64,000 nucleotides of DNA from Jeotgalibacillus salarius (lineage in GTDB: Bacteria > Bacillota > Bacilli > Bacillales > Jeotgalibacillaceae). Positions 59,135 through 64,000 of the stretch are shown here, one piece after another. How positions within the stretch are numbered: the stretch's first letter is position 1; every line of letters begins with the position of its first letter. The notes beneath the pieces are model-generated. The model was not told the DNA's origin and searched no databases. It was given only the letters and a program-made list of their open reading frames with translations. A program made the translations under genes and the position numbers. The DNA is taken from positions 1-64,000 of the forward strand of contig NZ_SORX01000011.1 in the NCBI RefSeq assembly GCF_004405125.1, read 5' to 3'.

Positions 59135-59941
59135 TTACAGGTTCAGTCTTTCTTCAAGAAAAAGTGCAATCCCGTCATCATTATTCGTATCAGTAATATG
59201 CTTTGCAGTCGATCTGACACTGTCAATGCCATTTCCCATTGCTACGCCAATTCCTGCATAGTCAAGCATTTCAAGATCATTATCTTCATCACCGAAAGCA
59301 ATCACCTTATCTTTTGATATGCCGTAATGATCAGCAACTTTTTTTAATCCGACTGCTTTGTTCATTCCGGACTTGACGATTTCAATCACATGCCACGGCG
59401 CGCCCCAGCGTCTGTGATCGATGACTTCAGCGTGGACCTCGCTTAGATGTGCTCTGATTCTTTCAACATGTGATTCATCGGCATGAATCAACAGGCTTGT
59501 CGGGTTTGCAGGAAGGTAGGTTCTAAGGTCTCCTGACTTTATGTTTGGATTTCCGAAACCGAAGATGTCTAATAGTTTTTCATCGTGGTAGTGCAAATAC
59601 ACATCGTCCAGTATTTCCGCAACCATATTATGAAATTCAAAATCGTGAACAGCTTCAACGATTTCTTTTACCACATTCAGGTTCATAGGTTCATGGTGCA
59701 GACCCCATTGCTGATCAAGTGGGTGGTGCACAAATGCCCCATTAAAATTCACTATGGGTGTGTGTAAAGCAAGTTCTTTGTAATAAGCTTCGCTGGCTCT
59801 GAAAGGTCTTCCTGTCGCAATCATCACTTCATGACCTGCTTCTTTTGCCTTCAAGAGCGTCTTTTTCGTTCTGTCTGAAATGATTTTTTCGTCAGTCAGC
59901 AACGTGCCGTCAAGGTCTAATGCAATTAAATGCTTCTCCAT
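59135..59941 (-). CDS. yitU: YitU: HAD-superfamily (Cof-type) phosphatase
   Basis: The 268-residue HAD phosphatase has motif I LDLDGTLL (nucleophile Asp and acid/base Asp), motif II ATGRPF and motif IV AFGDEDNDLEML with a C2-type cap between. B. subtilis YitU, at the same place, was described as one of several phosphatases able to act on the riboflavin precursor 5-amino-6-ribitylamino-uracil phosphate; sugar phosphates are also typical Cof substrates. The ATG at 59941 follows GTGGAGGAGCGTATTC. Confidence 0.9.
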   Translation of the reverse strand: MEKHLIALDLDGTLLTDEKIISDRTKKTLLKAKEAGHEVMIATGRPFRASEAYYKELALHTPIVNFNGAFVHHPLDQQWGLHHEPMNLNVVKEIVEAVHDFEFHNMVAEILDDVYLHYHDEKLLDIFGFGNPNIKSGDLRTYLPANPTSLLIHADESHVERIRAHLSEVHAEVIDHRRWGAPWHVIEIVKSGMNKAVGLKKVADHYGISKDKVIAFGDEDNDLEMLDYAGIGVAMGNGIDSVRSTAKHITDTNNDDGIALFLEERLNL

Positions 59942-60076
59942 ATGAATACGCTCCTCCACTTCTATCATCATTCGGTTCCATTGTAGCATTCTTCAATATA
60001 ACTAAGGTGAAATAGTATGCCACTTTTTGGTTGTATGATAATATATGAGCGAAAAGAATTGAAAGGAGCTACACAT

Positions 60077-60841
60077 TTGATCGAAATACATAATAAGAAA
60101 ATTGCCGGTATTCCATGTTTGCATGTAGAAAATAGCCAATCTGAAAAATCACCCGTGATCTTTTTCTTTCATGGTTTTATGAGCGCGAAGGAGCACAACC
60201 TTCATTACGCTTATCTTTTAGCGGAAAAAGGTTTTAGTGTTATTCTGCCTGACGCAGCGTATCACGGAGAACGTTCGGATGGATCCGATGAAACGGTCAT
60301 GAGTACACGCTTCTGGCAAATTGTTGTGAGATCTATAGAAGAGTTTAATGCGATGAAGCTGGAACTTGTGAATCAGGGCTATGCTGAGGATCACCACATC
60401 GGAGCAGCAGGGACGTCTATGGGAGGTATTACCATACTTGGCGCGCTGAAGAGATATGATTGGATACACACAGCTGTCAGTCTGATGGGATCACCAGCAT
60501 ACGTTGGATTTGCAAAAGCCCAGATTCAACACTTCGAGAAGAATGGATTTAAGCTGCCGATGCGTGAAGAAGAGGTCGATGAACAGCTGAGAGTGCTGGA
60601 GGAATATGATTTAAGTCTTCATCCTGATAAACTGAATGACCGTCCTCTGTTATTCTGGCACGGAAAAGCCGATACAGTAGTTCCATATGAACCGACATAT
60701 GCATTTTTTAAAGCCATTCACCAAATGTATGATAAAAAAGATAACTTGAGATTTATTTCCGAAGAAACCGAAGGACACAAAGTGACGCGAAAAGGCCTAT
60801 TAGAAACTGTAAAATGGTTTGACCGTCATATGCAATCATGA
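60077..60841 (+). CDS. yitV: YitV: alpha/beta-hydrolase, putative esterase
   Basis: The 254-residue alpha/beta-hydrolase has the oxyanion HG motif FFHGFMSAKEHN, the nucleophile elbow GTSMGGIT, aspartate in HGKADTVVPY and histidine in TEGHKVTR. It aligns over its length with B. subtilis YitV, which lies between yitU and yitW there. The TTG at 60077 follows GAAAGGAGCTACACAT; the frame extends back to 60017, but that ATG has no ribosome-binding site. Substrate unknown. Confidence 0.9.
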   Translation: MIEIHNKKIAGIPCLHVENSQSEKSPVIFFFHGFMSAKEHNLHYAYLLAEKGFSVILPDAAYHGERSDGSDETVMSTRFWQIVVRSIEEFNAMKLELVNQGYAEDHHIGAAGTSMGGITILGALKRYDWIHTAVSLMGSPAYVGFAKAQIQHFEKNGFKLPMREEEVDEQLRVLEEYDLSLHPDKLNDRPLLFWHGKADTVVPYEPTYAFFKAIHQMYDKKDNLRFISEETEGHKVTRKGLLETVKWFDRHMQS

Positions 60842-60901
60842 CAGTTTCAGTTAGAGCAGTTTTTTGGTATGATGAAGACAAAGAAATAAAGGAGTGATTA
60901 G

Positions 60902-61210
60902 ATGGATCAGGATATGAGAGACAGCATCATGGGTGCTCTTGAACAGGTTATTGACCCTGAACTGGGTATTGATATTGTAAACTTAGGTCTAGTCTATGAT
61001 GTTTTCATGGACGACGCAGGTAACGCAGAAGTTAAAATGACATTAACATCTATGGGCTGCCCGCTTGCACCGGTTATTGTGGATCAGGTTAAAGCAGCAC
61101 TTGCTGATGTGCCGGAAGTAAAGGAAGTAGAAGTGAACATCGTGTGGAGTCCGCCATGGAGCAAGGACAACATGTCACGCTATGCTAAAATTGCATTAGG
61201 AATTACGTGA
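60902..61210 (+). CDS. yitW: YitW: MIP18/PaaD-type (DUF59) iron-sulfur assembly protein
   Basis: The 102-residue DUF59 protein has VIDPELGIDIVNLGLVYDV, MTLTSMGCPLAPVI with its reactive cysteine, and VWSPPWSKD at the C-terminus. Proteins of this family (YitW, SufT, MIP18) help mature iron-sulfur proteins. The ATG follows AAGGAGTGATTAG, 60 bases after yitV. A strong terminator follows. Confidence 0.93.
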   Translation: MDQDMRDSIMGALEQVIDPELGIDIVNLGLVYDVFMDDAGNAEVKMTLTSMGCPLAPVIVDQVKAALADVPEVKEVEVNIVWSPPWSKDNMSRYAKIALGIT

Positions 61211-61215
61211 TAACG

Positions 61216-61251
61216 AAAAAAAGGTTTGGCCAAGTGCCAAACCTTTTTTAT
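61216..61251. terminator. yitW terminator
   Basis: AAAAAAGGTTTGGC pairs with GCCAAACCTTTTTT around a 5-nt loop; flanking A and T runs make it usable on both strands. Confidence 0.92.
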
Positions 61252-61311
61252 ATGAAAGATGTTTCATTGAAACGAAAACGATGTTTAATCGTACATACAA
61301 ATGTAAGACTT

Positions 61312-62142
61312 TTATGAAATCCAAAGAACGAGTAATACAATTGGTCCAACAACCAAACAATAGATAGCAAAGTAAATCAGGTTACCTTTAGCCATAATAT
61401 TCATAAACCACTTTAATGAAAAGTAAGAAGCGATCAGTGAAGCAATGAAAGCAAGCAAGTAAGGCACCCAGAGATCTGCAAGATTTTCATCCTGAAGAAG
61501 GTCTGAAAAACTTAACACCATACCTCCAAGACTGACAGGAACAAATAGCAGGAAGGAATAGCGAAGTGCTGTTTCCTGGTGGATACCCCGTGCCATCGCT
61601 GCCACAATTGTTGCGCCACTGCGGCTGATGCCTGGTATTAATGCAACTGCCTGGGCAAAACCAATAATGACTGCATCTTTTACAGACATTCCACTTTCAC
61701 CACGTTTTCCTCGCAGGTTTCTGATGAGGAAAAGTGCAATACCGGTGATCATGAGTGTGACTGCAACAGTCTGTGGCCCTGACAAACGTGAAATATCTTC
61801 ATCGAACAGCACGCCGATTACACCTGCAGGGATCGTACCGATAATGAGATAAAGGATAAAGTTAAATTCAGTTTTGTCTTCCGGTTTACGTGTTTTTATG
61901 TATCCGAGCCCTCTAGTAATCAAACGCATAATGTCTTCGCGGAAAACAATCAAAACGGCGATCAGAGAAGCTGAATTCACCATTAATTCAAAGGTGAAGT
62001 TGTTTCCTTCTATTTCTATACCGAGAAAGTATTGAGCAAGCTGAAGATGCCCGCTTGATGAAATTGGAATTGGTTCAGTAAATCCCTGAAACAGACCAAG
62101 AAAAGTAAATTTTAAAATAATCCATAATTGTTCAATATCCAT
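61312..62142 (-). CDS. uppP: UppP/BacA: undecaprenyl-diphosphatase
   Basis: The 276-residue membrane protein has eight helices and the two BacA motifs: [16 protein letters not shown] near the N-terminus and [10 protein letters not shown] in the second half. It dephosphorylates undecaprenyl diphosphate on the outer face, recycling the cell-wall lipid carrier; overexpression gives bacitracin resistance. In E. coli BacA the first motif has two glutamates (EGLTE); here the first is Gln (QGFTE), a variant I recall in other Bacillales UppP copies. The ATG follows AATGGAGGATTTTT. Confidence 0.9.
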   Translation of the reverse strand: MDIEQLWIILKFTFLGLFQGFTEPIPISSSGHLQLAQYFLGIEIEGNNFTFELMVNSASLIAVLIVFREDIMRLITRGLGYIKTRKPEDKTEFNFILYLIIGTIPAGVIGVLFDEDISRLSGPQTVAVTLMITGIALFLIRNLRGKRGESGMSVKDAVIIGFAQAVALIPGISRSGATIVAAMARGIHQETALRYSFLLFVPVSLGGMVLSFSDLLQDENLADLWVPYLLAFIASLIASYFSLKWFMNIMAKGNLIYFAIYCLVVGPIVLLVLWIS

Positions 62143-62212
62143 AAAAATCCTCCATTATTTTAACCTGCTCTTAATTTAACCACCGAAGAGAACGGATGTA
62201 AAGCAGTTCTTC

Positions 62213-62242
62213 TTTACAATTTGATGAAAACAATGATAAAAT
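62213..62242 (+). promoter_or_regulatory. clpB promoter (sigma-A type)
   Basis: TTTACA (62213-62218) and TAAAAT (62237-62242) are separated by 18 bases, ahead of the CtsR box. Confidence 0.55.
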
Positions 62243-62251
62243 ATAACAAAA

Positions 62252-62268
62252 GGTCAAAGAAGGTCAAA
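62252..62268 (+). promoter_or_regulatory. CtsR operator upstream of clpB
   Basis: GGTCAAA-GAA-GGTCAAA is the tandem heptad direct repeat with 3-nt spacer recognised by CtsR, the repressor of class III heat-shock genes. It lies just after the promoter and overlaps the start of the ribosome-binding site (AAAGGAGTG). Confidence 0.9.
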
Positions 62269-62279
62269 GGAGTGATCTG

Positions 62280-64000
62280 ATGAAACTGGATCAAATGACT
62301 TATAGTGTTCAGGATGCGTTTACAGAAGGAAAGCAGCTGGCTTTGGACAGCAAACATTCTTCTGTTGAAATAGAACATGTACTATCAGCTCTGACAGATA
62401 ATGATTTTACGGTGCGCATATTTTCGGGCATGGATGTATCTGTGCCCGATTTAAAACAATATCTATCTGAGAGACTATCTTCTTTTCCAATCATTTATGC
62501 AGATCGATACGATCCAGTATTTACAGGAGACGTAGGAGTCTGGCTGAAAAAATCGGAAGAGGTTATGAATGACTATACTGATGAATTTCTTTCGATAGAA
62601 CATTTAATGATCGGTTTGCTGAAGTTGACTCATCTAAATGTTGTGAAATATGTATTAGAAAATAGCAGCGGATCTTCAGAGCTGAAAAAAGTAGTAGATA
62701 AGATAAGAGGAGGAAGAAGAGTGACGAGCCAAAATCCTGAAGTAGCATATGAAGCACTGACTAAATATGGCCGTGATCTGGTGGAAGAAGTGAAAAAAGG
62801 AAAAATGGATCCTGTCATTGGACGGGATGCTGAAATCAGACATGTGATCAGGATCTTATCACGAAAAACGAAAAATAATCCTGTACTTATCGGTGAACCG
62901 GGGGTTGGTAAAACAGCAATCGTTGAAGGGCTGGCTCAGCGGATTGTCAGAAAAGACGTGCCGGAAGGGCTGAAAGACAAGATCGTTTTTGAACTTGATA
63001 TGAGCGCTTTAGTTGCAGGTGCAAAATTCAGAGGAGAATTCGAAGAGAGACTAAAGGCTGTTCTGGCAGAAGTGAAGAATAGTGACGGTCAGATCATTTT
63101 GTTCATAGATGAGCTTCATACCATTGTTGGCGCAGGTAAAACGGAAGGGTCTATGGATGCCGGAAATATGCTAAAGCCGATGCTTGCAAGAGGTGAAATA
63201 CATTGTATTGGTGCCACCACGTTAAATGAACATAGGCAATATATTGAAAAAGATCCGGCACTTGAACGCAGATTCCAGCAGGTTATGGTCCATGAACCTG
63301 ATGAAGCCGATACAGTTTCAATATTGCGGGGATTGAAAGAGCGGTTTGAACTTCATCATGGAGTAAGGATTCACGATCGTGCAATCGTTGCTGCTGCAAA
63401 GCTCTCGGAACGTTATATCACTGATCGATTTCTTCCTGATAAAGCGATAGATCTAATCGATGAAGCCTGCGCGATGATCCGGACTGAAATTGACTCCATG
63501 CCACAGGAGCTTGATGAAGCATTCCGCAGAGTCATGCAGCTTGAAATTGAAGAGGAAGCACTGGCAAAAGAGAATGATACAGTAAGCACAGAACGTCTTA
63601 GAAAACTCCGTCTTGAGCTTACTGAATTGAAACAACAGGCAGAAGTAATGAAAGCAAAGTGGGAAAATGAGAAACAGTCTCTTGTTGCAGTACAGGAGAA
63701 AAAAGAAGCGCTGGATAAGTTAAGAAGAGAACTTGAAGAAGCTGAAAACAACTATGATTTATCAAAAGCAGCAGAGCTGAAACATGGACATATTCCTAAG
63801 CTTGAAAAAGAAATTACAGCACTTGAGTTTGAAAATGAAACGTCACGTGACGAAAACAGATTGCTGAGAGAAGAAGTTTCAGAAGAAGAAATCGCTTCGA
63901 TCGTTGCACGTTGGACTGGCATTCCTGTCACCAGATTAATTGAAGAAGAACGCCAAAAGTTATTGAGACTCGAAGACACTCTCCAGGAGAGAGTGATCGG
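62280..64000 (+). CDS. clpB: ClpB disaggregase (5' part; continues beyond the window)
   Basis: The visible 573 residues hold an N-terminal Clp repeat domain, AAA+ domain 1 with Walker A GEPGVGKT, Walker B LFIDELH and an arginine finger region (ALERRF), and the coiled-coil middle domain (about 395-520) that distinguishes ClpB from ClpA and ClpC. ClpB extracts and unfolds aggregated proteins with DnaK. The ATG at 62280 follows CAAAGGAGTGATCTG. The reading frame is open to the window end; AAA+ domain 2 is missing only because the window stops. A CtsR operator controls it. Confidence 0.95.
   Translation, partial: MKLDQMTYSVQDAFTEGKQLALDSKHSSVEIEHVLSALTDNDFTVRIFSGMDVSVPDLKQYLSERLSSFPIIYADRYDPVFTGDVGVWLKKSEEVMNDYTDEFLSIEHLMIGLLKLTHLNVVKYVLENSSGSSELKKVVDKIRGGRRVTSQNPEVAYEALTKYGRDLVEEVKKGKMDPVIGRDAEIRHVIRILSRKTKNNPVLIGEPGVGKTAIVEGLAQRIVRKDVPEGLKDKIVFELDMSALVAGAKFRGEFEERLKAVLAEVKNSDGQIILFIDELHTIVGAGKTEGSMDAGNMLKPMLARGEIHCIGATTLNEHRQYIEKDPALERRFQQVMVHEPDEADTVSILRGLKERFELHHGVRIHDRAIVAAAKLSERYITDRFLPDKAIDLIDEACAMIRTEIDSMPQELDEAFRRVMQLEIEEEALAKENDTVSTERLRKLRLELTELKQQAEVMKAKWENEKQSLVAVQEKKEALDKLRRELEEAENNYDLSKAAELKHGHIPKLEKEITALEFENETSRDENRLLREEVSEEEIASIVARWTGIPVTRLIEEERQKLLRLEDTLQERVI

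Overview
The window is an ordinary chromosomal segment of a low-to-mid-GC Bacillales bacterium (Firmicutes). Gene content and order follow the Bacillus subtilis chromosome as I remember it, block by block: prsA-scoC-yhaH-trpP-hit-ecsAB-yhaA; hmoB-hemE-hemH-hemY; yhfH-yhfI-lplJ-lcfB; yhzC-comK-yhjD-yhjE-sipV-addB-addA; yisK-yisL-(crt)-yisQ; degV(yitS)-yitT-yitU-yitV-yitW. A C30 carotenoid operon, a clpB gene and the divergence of the accessory genes suggest a pigmented Bacillaceae or Caryophanaceae genus such as Jeotgalibacillus rather than Bacillus subtilis itself; the genus is inference. No prophage, insertion sequence, CRISPR array, tRNA or rRNA was seen.

Layout. 0.1-7.6 kb: secretion and stress-related genes (PrsA foldase, ScoC repressor, TrpP tryptophan transporter with a TRAP-binding leader, HIT protein, EcsAB ABC transporter), with two tiny YjcZ-type genes. 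7.9-14.1 kb: an M20 amidohydrolase, a PAP2 phosphatase, a heme-degrading monooxygenase, and the hemEHY genes of the coproporphyrin-dependent heme pathway. 14.2-18.2 kb: YhfH, a metallo-beta-lactamase-fold protein, lipoate ligase, a 21-nt-period repeat array, and acyl-CoA synthetase lcfB under a clear FadR operator. 18.3-24.5 kb: a UbiB-type kinase with a small partner, enoyl-CoA hydratase, AzlCD, YihY, a DCC-family protein and small membrane proteins. 24.6-37 kb: comK and its neighbours, an S9 peptidase, signal peptidase and the AddAB helicase-nuclease. 37-44 kb: a DUF418 membrane protein, YisK, YisL and the three-gene crt operon. 44-47.4 kb: glnK-amtB flanked by two perfect GlnR/TnrA boxes, and a MATE exporter. 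47.5-55.7 kb: a maltodextrin utilisation cluster (divergent neopullulanase; malEFG, a membrane-anchored amylase, a LacI-family regulator). 55.7-62.1 kb: a CoA-disulfide-reductase-like enzyme, DegV, YitT, YitU, YitV, YitW, and UppP. The window ends inside clpB, which has a CtsR operator.

How the parts work together. The mal cluster looks self-contained: the surface-anchored amylase trims extracellular glucan, MalEFG imports maltodextrin, the cytosolic neopullulanase hydrolyses it, and the LacI-type protein with CcpA (cre) controls it. The crt operon makes a C30 carotenoid. hemE, hemH and hemY are consecutive steps in heme synthesis, with HmoB next door for heme turnover.

The sequence carries several readable regulatory sites (TRAP, FadR, GlnR/TnrA, cre/LacI, CtsR). 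The least explained structures are the 21-nt-period array at 16305-16481, the operator-like inverted repeat on the crt promoter, two tiny ORFs with good ribosome-binding sites, and dispersed intergenic repeats. I did not find an obvious new multi-gene system.
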